A stretch of 64,000 nt of DNA. Source: Streptomyces canus 299MFChir4.1 (lineage in GTDB: Bacteria; Actinomycetota; Actinomycetes; Streptomycetales; Streptomycetaceae). Positions 1-9,600 of this stretch are shown one piece after another. Under the pieces are notes generated by a model. That model saw nothing but the letters and a program-made list of their open reading frames with translations, did not search any database and had not been told where the DNA came from. Where the stretch lies: positions 207,271-271,270 of the forward strand of contig NZ_KB911582.1 in the NCBI RefSeq assembly GCF_000383615.1, given 5' to 3'. How positions within the stretch are numbered: the first letter of the stretch is position 1; each line of letters begins with the position of its first letter. A program made the position numbers and the translations under genes.

Positions 1-3000
1 AGGCTGCTTCACACCCTCACGCAGGCTGAACCACAGCGCGGGATCCTCACACCGGTCCAGCAACCAGGTGCGCAGGGCGGCCTTCTCCTTCTTCTCCCAG
101 GGCTCGACGGACCACCGCCGCTTGCATTCGGGCCGTTCGATGAGCCCAATATCCTTGCGCCGCTCGATGATGTCGATACGGGCCTGCACGATGTCTCGGT
201 ACCAATCGGGCCAGTAGCGTGGAATCTCGGTGATGGGCGTCGACCCGTGTCGCTCGAACCACGCGGTGTCGACCTCACCACGCGCACGCTTCCGCGCCAG
301 CACCATCTCGAACGCCCGCTCCCCAAGGTGCACTTCGGGCACGATATCGGGCTCGGGCTCCGGCGCGGTGGTCCGCGCCAGGTCGGCCTCAGACAGCAGT
401 CCGTATAGACCGTACACCTGCCAGTCCAGCTCTTCCTGGAGGGCAATCATGCGCTGGCGGATGCGGATGCTCTCGATGTGAGCGTCGTCAAGAACTTCGC
501 GAGTAGGGGCGCTCGCCTCGCGGACAGCGGAGACTTCGCATTCGGCCAACTCCTGGGCCAGGGTGTCAAGTACGCGTCCGATGTGGAGCGGCAGTCGCTC
601 AGGCAGCGGGAACTCCTGAAGCTTCGTTCCCGTGAACTCAAAAAATCGCTCCCACCCGGCACTAGTAATGCCCCCTCCCTCTCCACGGTTCCCCTTGTCG
701 TGGCACACCTGCTTCATCCAGAAACAACCGGTCGAAGAGTTGAGCACACCCATCAGCTTCAGGTGCTCATCCTCTCCCGCTCCTTCTGGCAGCTTGATCA
801 CTGGCGCTGACTGCTTGAATACATTCCCGCCCCGGTCTAGCACGAAGTGATTGTGAGTCGCGACAAACGCAAAGATAATCGACAACGGCGTCCGCAGTTT
901 GCTCGGGTACAGCTCCTGCCACTCATACCAAGACATGCCACGTTCCAACATCGGCACACCAAAACGCCGCCTATGAGAGATGGCCGTTCGATAGATCGAG
1001 AGAACCCGTGCGGTGGTCCCGATATCCGCCAGAGAGAGCGTCTCGAAATCTTCGCCATACACCCAGATCGCGTCCACCTCACTCCGCGCCGTGAAATCCC
1101 GGATTACGTCACCCGTAATCATCGGCCTCGTCTGCACTACGGCCAAGCGTCTTGCGGCACCGTCCGTAGGTAGCAGAAATAGGTCATCCTCTCCCGTCAC
1201 AGAGCTAATACCAGCGGACTCCGCGATGGCACCAAGTTTCCGCACGGCGACCCTCTCAAGTCGCTCTAGCAGTTCACCCGCTCCGCCACCGCTCACCGAC
1301 CAGGGATGTGCACCAAAGCTGCCAGCCGAGGCATCCTCCACCGACACCCACTCCGACTCGCTCCCGGGCTTGCCCACTTGCTCAACAATCGCCCGCCAAA
1401 CAGCCGCCTCTGCCGGAACGTCGGGCTGTGATGGCTCCCCTCTAACACCCAGCACCGCCCGAACAGCCCGCTCAGGGTTCGGCACCCGATTCCGCCCCAC
1501 TAGAATCACGGTCGGCGTCCCATGTCCAGGAATAAACGCTCCCGACGTGTCGATCACATGCGATAGCTCAATCCGCTCGCGGAAGACAACCTCGATGAGC
1601 TTCTTGCCGAACTCCCGTTTCATGAAGGAATTCGAGGTGATCTGACCCACGAAGCCACCACCACCCCGACTGCCACCCATGCCCTTCACAGCCAACTCGA
1701 ACAATCTCTGCGCGAACGGAACAGACAAGGCATACTTCCCCGAGCAAGCGTCATACGCCGCCCGATAATTCTCGTTCTCCTGCTTGTCCTTCACGGTGAT
1801 GTAAGGCGGATTCCCCACCACAACGTGATACGACCCCCGCCCCAGCAGATCCACCCGCCGAGCGAACTCCCCCACATCCTCCGTAGAGTAAACAAAGGCG
1901 CCCCCACCCTCAGAGCCGTCCCCCTCCACCTCAGCAAACAACGTACCCAAGTCCGTCTGAATACCCGCCGCATCCCGCCCATGCAGCAACGAATCCCCCA
2001 CCGCCACATTGATGGGAAACACCGGCGCATCCGCCAACCGCTCGGCCCCCGCAGCCCGAATAGCCGCAACCAGCAGCCGGAACCGAGCGATACTCACCGC
2101 AAACGGATTCTTGTCGCACCCGTGGACGGACTCCAGAGCCCTCCGCACCACCGACCACTCGTCCGCGCCCGGCTCCGCCTCCCGCCACTTCTCGACGAGC
2201 CGCTCGAAGATCCCCAGTAGAAAGTGCCCTGACCCGCACGCAGGGTCGATCGTCCGCAGCCCCCGTCGCTCAACGCCCCCCGGCCCCTCCACCATGGGAT
2301 CCAGCCCGAACTCCGCGATGGCCGGCTCCAGCGTCAGATCGAGGATGAACTCCTCGACGAACTCCGGCGTCTGCAACAGGGCGTACGTCTTCCGGGCATG
2401 GTCGCTCAGGTCCTGGTACAGGTCACCAAGGAACCGCGTATCCCAGTCCAGATACGAGAAGTCGTAAACGATCCGTCCGTCCGCATCCCACCGCCGCCAG
2501 AACCGCAACATATCCGTCGCGGTCTCATAGCTCGGCATCAGCTCCCACAGCGGATTGTGCGCCTGGTCGAAGAGACCGGCCACCGTCTCATGGGCCCCCG
2601 CAAGATACTCGAACGCCTCAATCAACCAGTCCCGGTCGTTGTGATCAGGATGCTCCCGGAAGTGCGCCTCATGCCGCTCCTCCGCCTCAACCAACCGCTC
2701 CCCCGGCCCGGCGATGAACGGTGCCTCGATCAGCTCGTGATCCTCACAGAACCGTACGAAGACACAGGCCAGCACCCACGCAACGGCAGCCTGAGTCACC
2801 CGCTCGTCCCGCCACGCGCCGTACGTCGCCGCCGTACGCTGCGCCTCCCGGGCCCGCCGGTACTCGGATTCCAGCCGGACTCGGTACTCGTCCTCGGACT
2901 CACTGCGCGCACGCAGATCGTCCTCAAGAACAACGACCTGCCGCCGCAGATCCTTCAGCAGCGCCGCCTGGTCCAGCCCCGCCCGCGCATCCTGGCCCGT

Positions 3001-3009
3001 GACCGTCAC
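1..3009 (-). CDS. pglX: BREX-2 adenine-specific DNA methyltransferase PglX (3' part outside window)
   Basis: Adenine-specific DNA methyltransferase of a BREX type 2 (Pgl) phage-defence system. In such systems it methylates host DNA and takes part in phage exclusion. The gene runs off the left edge: about 1,003 residues are visible of a family that is usually near 1,200. SAM motif I, DPACGSGHF, starts at residue 255 and the N6-adenine catalytic motif NPPY at residue 400; both look intact. I chose GTG at 3009 because GAGAGG ends 9 bases upstream; an in-frame ATG at 3018 would sit directly against that site. It shares its strand with pglW but three opposite-strand genes lie between them. The other BREX-2 genes (pglY, pglZ, brxD, brxHI) are not in view and may lie to the left. 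The family call is confident; the activity of the full protein cannot be judged from this part. Confidence 0.9.
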   Translation of the reverse strand, partial: MTVTGQDARAGLDQAALLKDLRRQVVVLEDDLRARSESEDEYRVRLESEYRRAREAQRTAATYGAWRDERVTQAAVAWVLACVFVRFCEDHELIEAPFIAGPGERLVEAEERHEAHFREHPDHNDRDWLIEAFEYLAGAHETVAGLFDQAHNPLWELMPSYETATDMLRFWRRWDADGRIVYDFSYLDWDTRFLGDLYQDLSDHARKTYALLQTPEFVEEFILDLTLEPAIAEFGLDPMVEGPGGVERRGLRTIDPACGSGHFLLGIFERLVEKWREAEPGADEWSVVRRALESVHGCDKNPFAVSIARFRLLVAAIRAAGAERLADAPVFPINVAVGDSLLHGRDAAGIQTDLGTLFAEVEGDGSEGGGAFVYSTEDVGEFARRVDLLGRGSYHVVVGNPPYITVKDKQENENYRAAYDACSGKYALSVPFAQRLFELAVKGMGGSRGGGGFVGQITSNSFMKREFGKKLIEVVFRERIELSHVIDTSGAFIPGHGTPTVILVGRNRVPNPERAVRAVLGVRGEPSQPDVPAEAAVWRAIVEQVGKPGSESEWVSVEDASAGSFGAHPWSVSGGGAGELLERLERVAVRKLGAIAESAGISSVTGEDDLFLLPTDGAARRLAVVQTRPMITGDVIRDFTARSEVDAIWVYGEDFETLSLADIGTTARVLSIYRTAISHRRRFGVPMLERGMSWYEWQELYPSKLRTPLSIIFAFVATHNHFVLDRGGNVFKQSAPVIKLPEGAGEDEHLKLMGVLNSSTGCFWMKQVCHDKGNRGEGGGITSAGWERFFEFTGTKLQEFPLPERLPLHIGRVLDTLAQELAECEVSAVREASAPTREVLDDAHIESIRIRQRMIALQEELDWQVYGLYGLLSEADLARTTAPEPEPDIVPEVHLGERAFEMVLARKRARGEVDTAWFERHGSTPITEIPRYWPDWYRDIVQARIDIIERRKDIGLIERPECKRRWSVEPWEKKEKAALRTWLLDRCEDPALWFSLREGVKQP

Positions 3010-3155
3010 TCTTCGCATCCCTCTCGCAGCACCACGTCACCCACCGCACATCGCTATACGGTTTCGCATCCCAATCCTGCCAGCACCGTCGACCGCAACA
3101 GATCCCGCAGGAGTCATCGCAAAGTACTCTCATCTGCCATGATCACGCCGCTAAG

Positions 3156-3737
3156 GTGATCACCGTGACGGCTCAGACACCTCCTCCGGTCCCGGCGGCC
3201 CCGAACACACCCACGGCCCCGGCACCCGCGGCCTCCACGCCGGCACCCGCACCCGCCCACCAGCACGCTTTCTTAGAGGTGGGCCGCTGCCACTACGACG
3301 CGGCAACGCAACTCGCCAAGTCGCCCCCGCTCTTCGGCTCCGCCGACCATCTCGCCGGGATCGCCGCGGAGTGCGCCATCAAGGCGATGCTCCTCGACTT
3401 CTTCGGTTCCGTACAGGACACCCCGCTCGGGATTCCCTACAGCCCGACGATCAGGAACAGACCGACACAGAGCCAGAGACAGGCGGACAAGGCCTGGAAG
3501 GAATCCCAGCACGGTCACCTGCCGTATGTGTGGGACCAACTCCTCCTTCTCGCCAACGGCCACCATGGCGCCACCGTGCTCGCCCAGCTCCCCCAGCAGA
3601 ATCCCTTCCGCGAATCCGCCGACGAGTGGGACGTGGCCCACCGTTACCGTGACAGCGGCCAGATATCTGAGCAGCGCGTGAAACGTCACCTCGCCGCGGC
3701 CCGTACCGTCATCGCCGCCTACCAACAGGCGAAGTAG
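3156..3737 (+). CDS. HEPN-like protein of an ATPase-linked defence cassette
   Basis: A 193-residue protein of unknown function. The first 35 residues are a low-complexity proline/alanine/threonine stretch and the rest looks helical. The segment HLAGIAAECAIKAML, about residues 68-82, resembles the helix-1/helix-2 signature of HEPN-like domains, which occur in many RNases of antiviral systems. I do not see a clean R-x4-6-H catalytic motif, so it could instead be a non-catalytic adaptor. GTG at 3156 gives the longest frame, but GTG at 3165 has AAGG upstream at better spacing and may be the true start. It is transcribed away from pglX and lies 52 bases upstream of the KGGVGR ATPase gene, so the two are probably co-transcribed. 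The domain assignment is an inference from pattern recognition only. Confidence 0.6.
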   Translation: MITVTAQTPPPVPAAPNTPTAPAPAASTPAPAPAHQHAFLEVGRCHYDAATQLAKSPPLFGSADHLAGIAAECAIKAMLLDFFGSVQDTPLGIPYSPTIRNRPTQSQRQADKAWKESQHGHLPYVWDQLLLLANGHHGATVLAQLPQQNPFRESADEWDVAHRYRDSGQISEQRVKRHLAAARTVIAAYQQAK

Positions 3738-3789
3738 CCCAAGCAGAAGCAGAAGACGCAGCCGAAGTGGAAAAGCAGGCGCCCACCCC

Positions 3790-5142
3790 ATGAACCCCAC
3801 CCGATTCGACGCCGCGTGGACCGCTGCCCTGGGCCACGCCCACCGAGCCGCCGAGACCGGCAGGGACACCGTCCTCGTACGCGACCTGTTCGGACGCGCG
3901 TCGCTCCTCCTCGACGACGAGGACGAGCCGATGTCGGCCGAGGAACTGGCGTCGCTCGCGGAGGAGTTCCGACGCGACACCCAGGCCTTCGCAGGCGCCC
4001 AACCCGTCCAGGCCGCGTCCACGATGTTCGCACCGGAGATGTTCTTCGCCTCGCCCGAACTCATCGTGCAGGACGGGGGCGAGCCGGGAAGCCGCGGCCG
4101 GGTCGCCGTACTCGAACGGACCGTCGTGGGCGCAGACTGGGCCCGGGAGACCGCACCGGGCGCTTCGCCGCAGCCCGAGGTGCGAGAGCGGCGCGTCGCT
4201 CTGTACGGGTTCAAGGGCGGCGTCGGGCGCTCCACCGCCACGGCCGTCCTCGCCCGACACTTCGCCGAGAAGGGCCGCTGCGTCCTCGTCGTCGACCTCG
4301 ACCTGGAGTCCCCGGGAGTCTCCTCGCTCCTGCACAGCTTCGACGAACTACCCGATCACGGCATTGTCGACCACCTGGTCGAAGCCGGCGTCGGCAACGC
4401 CGAAGGGCTGGACCTCGTCACCCAGAGCTCTTTCTTCGTGCCCTCCCAGGGCAATGGCGAGATCTGGCTGGCACCCGCCGGAGGCCGCCCCCGCGGCGAC
4501 TACGACTACCTCGCGAAGCTGAACCGCATCTACAGCGACCTCCCGCCCGCCGAACCGGGCGGCGCACCCAAGCCGTTCTGCGTGCGGCTGGAGGAGGCCA
4601 TCGCCGCCTGCGAGGCGCAGGTGGCCGGGATTTCGCGGCAGCCAGACGTGGTCCTGCTCGACAGCCGGGCCGGCATTCACGACATCGCCGCCGTCACCCT
4701 CACCCAGCTCAGCGGGCTCTCCCTGCTCTTCGCGGTCGACAACCCGTCCACCTGGTACGGCTACGGCATGCTGCTCTCCCAGTGGAAGCAGCACCCGGAC
4801 CGAGCCGTCGACCTGCGCGAGCGCCTCCGTATCGTGGCCGCCATGTTCCGGTCCGCCGGGGACATACAGCGCCTGCACAAGCTCCGCGACAACGCCCAGA
4901 AGATGTTCGCCGACACGCTCTACGACGACGCGGAGGGCGCGGACCTGGAGGCGTACCACCCGGCCCTGGAGGACGACCAGGCCCCGCACACGCCCATCCC
5001 GATCCTCTTCAGCCACGACCTGATCGGCCTCGACCCGCTCCAAGACCGCGACTGGCCCGAACTGCCCTTCGTGGAGGCCGCGTACAAGAGGTTCCTCAAA
5101 GAGGTCGAACAACTCGTCTTCCCGAGCGAGGAGCTGTCATGA
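3790..5142 (+). CDS. KGGVGR-motif variant MinD/ParA-like ATPase
   Basis: A 450-residue P-loop ATPase of the MinD/ParA (SIMIBI) class. The deviant Walker A is GFKGGVGRST, with the signature lysine at residue 142 and arginine where ParA proteins usually have lysine (KGGVGK). That is the hallmark of the KGGVGR subgroup. Near residues 168-177 follows VVDLDLESPG (Walker A'), and DSRAGIHDIA near residue 291 fits the later nucleotide-binding segment. The first 135 residues form an acidic extension unlike a plain ParA. The gene is followed by the next ATPase with an ATGA overlap, so the two are translationally coupled. Family members often sit in defence islands but their role is not settled. Plasmid partition is unlikely because there is no ParB partner or centromere-like repeat nearby. 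Confidence 0.8.
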   Translation: MNPTRFDAAWTAALGHAHRAAETGRDTVLVRDLFGRASLLLDDEDEPMSAEELASLAEEFRRDTQAFAGAQPVQAASTMFAPEMFFASPELIVQDGGEPGSRGRVAVLERTVVGADWARETAPGASPQPEVRERRVALYGFKGGVGRSTATAVLARHFAEKGRCVLVVDLDLESPGVSSLLHSFDELPDHGIVDHLVEAGVGNAEGLDLVTQSSFFVPSQGNGEIWLAPAGGRPRGDYDYLAKLNRIYSDLPPAEPGGAPKPFCVRLEEAIAACEAQVAGISRQPDVVLLDSRAGIHDIAAVTLTQLSGLSLLFAVDNPSTWYGYGMLLSQWKQHPDRAVDLRERLRIVAAMFRSAGDIQRLHKLRDNAQKMFADTLYDDAEGADLEAYHPALEDDQAPHTPIPILFSHDLIGLDPLQDRDWPELPFVEAAYKRFLKEVEQLVFPSEELS

Positions 5143-6611
5143 CGGACGCGCTGTCCACCGACGAGTACCGGACACTGCTCGCCACCGCCCCCGGCAGCGC
5201 CTTCGACGCCGACACCGTGAGCCCCGACGTCACACGGCTTTTCACTCCGTCGAGCCACCGACGCGCGCTGGACCCCGACGTGACGGTGGTGCGCGGCGCA
5301 CGCGGCTCCGGTAAGACCGTGTGGACCAAGGTTCTGAGCGACGACCGGATGCGCGAGATCGCGGCGGCCTCGTACATGATGCCCCGGCTGGAACGGATGA
5401 CGGTCGCCACGGGCCACGCGAAGGGCGGCGAGCCCAACCTGCACCACCCCAGCAAGAACGTCATCAGCAGGCTGCTGGAGGATCCCCGAGTCACACCTCA
5501 GCACCTCTGGTCCGCCGTCGTCCTGACGGGACTCCAGGCCCCGGAGATCCTGCGCATCGAAGGCTGGGACAAGCGCGTCCGCTGGGTCGCCGACCACATG
5601 GAGTCCTACGAACGCGCCCTGTGGACGATCGACCAGGAGGCCCGCAAGAGCGGCCGTACCCGCCTGCTGATCTTCGACGCCCTGGAGCACCTCCACAACG
5701 ACCGACAGCTCGTCGACCGCCTGGTGTCCGGCCTCTTCGAGGTGGCACTCGACCTCCGCATGAGCACCAGCGCGATCCGGGCGAAGATCTTCGTCCGTCC
5801 GGACATGTACGAAAGCGCCCCCATGCACTTCCCCGACGCCTCGAAACTGGGCGCAAACGCGACCGACCTGACCTGGACCACGGAGAACCTGTACGGCCTG
5901 CTCTACCACCAGCTCGGCAATCACCCGAGTCCCGAGGCGGAGAAGTTCCGGGCGTGGACCGGCAGTTGGAACAGGGAGGGCGAAGGCCGGTTCATCGCCC
6001 CCGTCGACGTCATCGCCACTCCGAAGCGCCAGCACGATCTGTTCGTCACGATGGCCGGCCAGTACATGGGCACGAGCCACCGCCGCGGCCACACGTACAC
6101 CTGGCTTCCCAACCACCTTCAGGACGGCCGGGGCCAGGTGAGCCCGCGCACCCTGCTGCAGGCCGTCTCCACTGCGGCGACAATCACCCGGGACCGGCAT
6201 CCTACGCACGAGCACGCCCTCCACTACGACGCCATCCGGGCGTCCGTGAGTACCGCTTCCCAGATCCGCGTGGACGAGATCACGGAGGACATTCGCTGGG
6301 CCGCGGTCGCCGTCGAGCAACTACGGGGCGGCCAGGTGCCGATGCAGCCGTCCGTGGTCCTCGCCTACTGGCGGGACGCCTCCCTCACCGGGAAACTGCG
6401 CGAGGTCCTGGCGAACGGCTCGCAGGGCAGCGGCCCCGAGGACGTCGACAACCACCGTGAGCTGATCGACGAGTTGGAAAGGCTCGGCGTGATGACACGA
6501 CGTGCGGCGGGCGCCACCGACCTGCGCGACTACGCGGTCGACATCCCCGACGTCTACCGCCTGGCCTTCGGCATCGGCCGCAAGGGCGGCGTTTCCAGGC
6601 GCGCCCACTGA
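5139..6611 (+). CDS. P-loop ATPase paired with the KGGVGR ATPase
   Basis: A 490-residue protein with a clear nucleotide-binding site: Walker A GARGSGKT at residues 53-60 and a Walker B-like strand RLLIFDA ending near D180. The N-terminal lead-in (MTDALSTDEYRTLL...) and the conserved charged segment RVRWVADHMESYERALW do not match a housekeeping family that I know. The C-terminal third looks like a helical regulatory or effector region and ends in a basic stretch. The start ATG overlaps the stop of the preceding gene by four bases (ATGA), which indicates coupled translation and probably fixed stoichiometry. It is the last gene of the three-gene plus-strand cassette and converges on pglW. I call it an ATPase from its motifs only; a sensor or switch role with its partner is inference. 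Confidence 0.7.
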   Translation: MTDALSTDEYRTLLATAPGSAFDADTVSPDVTRLFTPSSHRRALDPDVTVVRGARGSGKTVWTKVLSDDRMREIAAASYMMPRLERMTVATGHAKGGEPNLHHPSKNVISRLLEDPRVTPQHLWSAVVLTGLQAPEILRIEGWDKRVRWVADHMESYERALWTIDQEARKSGRTRLLIFDALEHLHNDRQLVDRLVSGLFEVALDLRMSTSAIRAKIFVRPDMYESAPMHFPDASKLGANATDLTWTTENLYGLLYHQLGNHPSPEAEKFRAWTGSWNREGEGRFIAPVDVIATPKRQHDLFVTMAGQYMGTSHRRGHTYTWLPNHLQDGRGQVSPRTLLQAVSTAATITRDRHPTHEHALHYDAIRASVSTASQIRVDEITEDIRWAAVAVEQLRGGQVPMQPSVVLAYWRDASLTGKLREVLANGSQGSGPEDVDNHRELIDELERLGVMTRRAAGATDLRDYAVDIPDVYRLAFGIGRKGGVSRRAH

Positions 6612-6655
6612 CGACCGGCTGGGCCCTGCGCTCGCCCTTGGTGGTGGGCGCGGGT

Positions 6656-9600
6656 CTAGGCCGCCGCCACTGCCACCGCCGCCAGGAAGTCGCCGTCGAG
6701 GTACGCCCGTTCCCCGTCCCCGCCGATCACCTCGACCGTCCGCCCGTCCAGGTGCGGGACCTGCGTCCGCGTGTCCACGGGGCAGAGCAGCCACAGCCCA
6801 TGCGGGTCGTCGGCCGGTCGGCGGGCCGCCGTCTGCAGCCGGACCAGGAGGTCGTGGCCGCCCTCGGCCCAGTACCGGGCGAGCAGTCCCGCGTCATGCA
6901 GGAAGAGGACCGTACGCGGCGCCGCGGCCCGCTCCAGCAGGACGGCCTCCAGGCGCACCCACACCGCACGTACGAACGAGGCGAGCCCCCGTTTGATCTG
7001 CCCTGGCGCGGAGCTCGCATCGGCGCGCAGGACCTTCTCCCAGTCCTGCCCCTTCGCCGCCGCCAGCGCACGGAACTCGGCGAGGAACTCCCGCCCCAGG
7101 TCGACACCTTCGACGGGGAACGCCGCGGCCACCGCCTCGGCCGCACCCGGCAGCCGGCTGCCCTTCACCGTCAGCGCGAGGAAGCCACCACGCTGCACGC
7201 TGGACGCGAGCCTGGCACGGGTGGCGGCATGCGGATCCCCGTCCACCTCCGCGACCGCCGGGACGCCGCGCCCGGGTGACAGGTAGCTGGTGCCCGTCCC
7301 GGTGGACGTCCACTGGCCGACCGACTCCAGGGCCGGCGGGAAGAACCGCTCCAGCTTGGTGTCGTACCGAAGCTCGAAGCGCGCCTCCCTGAGGGGGTCC
7401 TCCAGCTCGACGTACGTCGGCTCCCGCTCCCCGGAGAGGGCGTCGAGCACCGGGAAGCGGGCACGCAGCCTCGCCAGCAGCTCGGCGACGGTGATGCCAC
7501 GGTCCCGTCGTACCCCCGCCCCCGCCTGCGAGACCCGCAGGGCGCGGTCCAGGCTGAGGTCACGCGGATACAGCTCAAGACGGGGAGTGACCTCGGTCCC
7601 GACTGCGACTGCGGCTGCGAGGGCTACCAGCCGAGTGTCCGCGAGCGGTGCGAAGCCCTCCGGGGCGGGCACCGCACGCAGGTCGCGGATCACCGCAGCC
7701 CGCCCCGGCAGCGGCTCCTGACGCGCCAGACGCTCCGCCTCCGTCCCCAACTCGGCCGCATAGTCGGCCAGTTCGCGGGGGCTGGGGTCGTCTGTCCCGG
7801 GCAGCGACTCCCCCGCGATCAGTACGGTGTCGCCTCGCCGGTGCACGGCCAGTCGCGGCTCGTGCTGCTCCGCGCCCTCGCCGTCCCACAACTCGGCCTC
7901 GGTGGCGGCCCGTACGACGGCCAGCGCCCTCGCGAGCGTGCGTTCGGGCGTGTCGTCGCCCGCACCGTGCCGGACGCGCAGCTCGGCTGCGGCCTCCTGG
8001 GCGGTCATGACCCGCCCGGCCGCCGTCACGATCTCGACGAGCTCGTCGCGCACCCGCCCCAGCCAGTCCGCCTCGGCCCACTGCTTGATTTCGATGCGGT
8101 GATGACGGGAGACCGGTGGCTGCTTGATCTTGAGATGGTCGGCGATGCGTGCCTGGACCGGCCAGGGGCCCAACGGCGACAGCCCGCCCTCCTCGGGCGG
8201 CAGGCCCAGCGTGAGCCGGACCACGGGCGCACGGTGGGAACCCTTGCGACCAGGCTCAGGGGTGAGCCGGGCGGCCATGTCGTCTATCGACAGGACCAGC
8301 GGCCCGTCCGGCTCGGAATCGCCGTCCGTACGCGCGGCCGGCAAAGCCGGTCGGACATCAGCGCCACTGGGCTGCCGAAGCGCGACCGCCCACTGCTTGC
8401 GACGCCGATTGAGCTCCTTGCGTACCAGCGCCCCAGCGCCCCGCGCCTTCGAGATCGCGTACGGCTGGACGTTGAGCAGCTCCCCCACGTTGGTGGCGCC
8501 CAGCCCGTGCGCCACGGACACGGCACGGGGCGACAGGCCTGCGGCCTCCAGCAGGGTCTCGGCGTCCGCGGCCTCCGCGGCGGCGTCGCGGGCCTCCTCG
8601 GCGTCCTCGGCCTGAGTACCGACCGTGGCGGGGGTGGTGGCCGGCTTAGTCGCGTCGGCCGCCCGGAACACCTCGCGCCACTCGTCGTGCATCTGCCGCA
8701 GCGTGTCGAAGCGTTGCTCGGTGTCGCGGTGCAGCGCCCGTCGGAAGAAGGACGTGAGGCCGTCATTGAGAGCTGGCTCGAACAGCTCTGACGCGACGTA
8801 CAGTTCGGCAGACTCGTTGGTGAGCGGGTCCACCTGTCCGTCGCCCCACATGGGGCGCTCTCCGCCGGCCATCTCGTGCAGGGTGACGGCCGCCGCGTAC
8901 CGCTCGGCGTGGTCGTCGTAGTACGGCCGGCGCATGGAGCCGAGGAACGGGTCCAGGTAGCCGCGCGTGCCCGCCTTGATGTCACGCTCCGAGGCGTCGG
9001 CGAGGGAGAAGTCGAACAGCTTCAGACGCCAGATCCGGTCCTTGCTGTGGTGGATGCCGAAGTTGTCGGGCTTCAGGTCACGGTGCAGGACTCCGTTGGC
9101 GGCCAGCTGGTCCATCGCCCTGAACAGGTCATCGCCGAAGCGCTCCAGCTCGTGGTACGTCAGCTTGCCCTTGCCCCGCAGCCGGGCGCCCAGGGACTGC
9201 TCACCTGCATACTCGAGCTGCAGGACGGTCCGTCCAGCGATCTCGCGCAGCCCCTCGCCCCGCAGCTGCACGATCGCGCCGCCGCCGACCTCCTTGAGGA
9301 CGCCCGCCTCGGCACGCAGCCGTTCCGCCTTCTGCTCGTCCAGCGCGACCTTGAAGACCCACTCGTCGATCTGTACGTCGCCGTCCTCGTCCTCGACCGC
9401 GCGCTCCACGAGAAGGGCGCGGGCCGTGGCGCCGGTGCCGAGGACACGCCGTACGGACCATTCCGTGTCGAGCGACTGGCCGGGCAGTGCCTCCAGCGGG
9501 TCGACGCCGATGGCGGTGGGTGCCTCGGGCAGCACGCTGGCGCGCTCCGCCCTGTCCAGCAGGTCGAGGAACTCTTCGGCGGAGCCGAGGCGTTCGTTGA

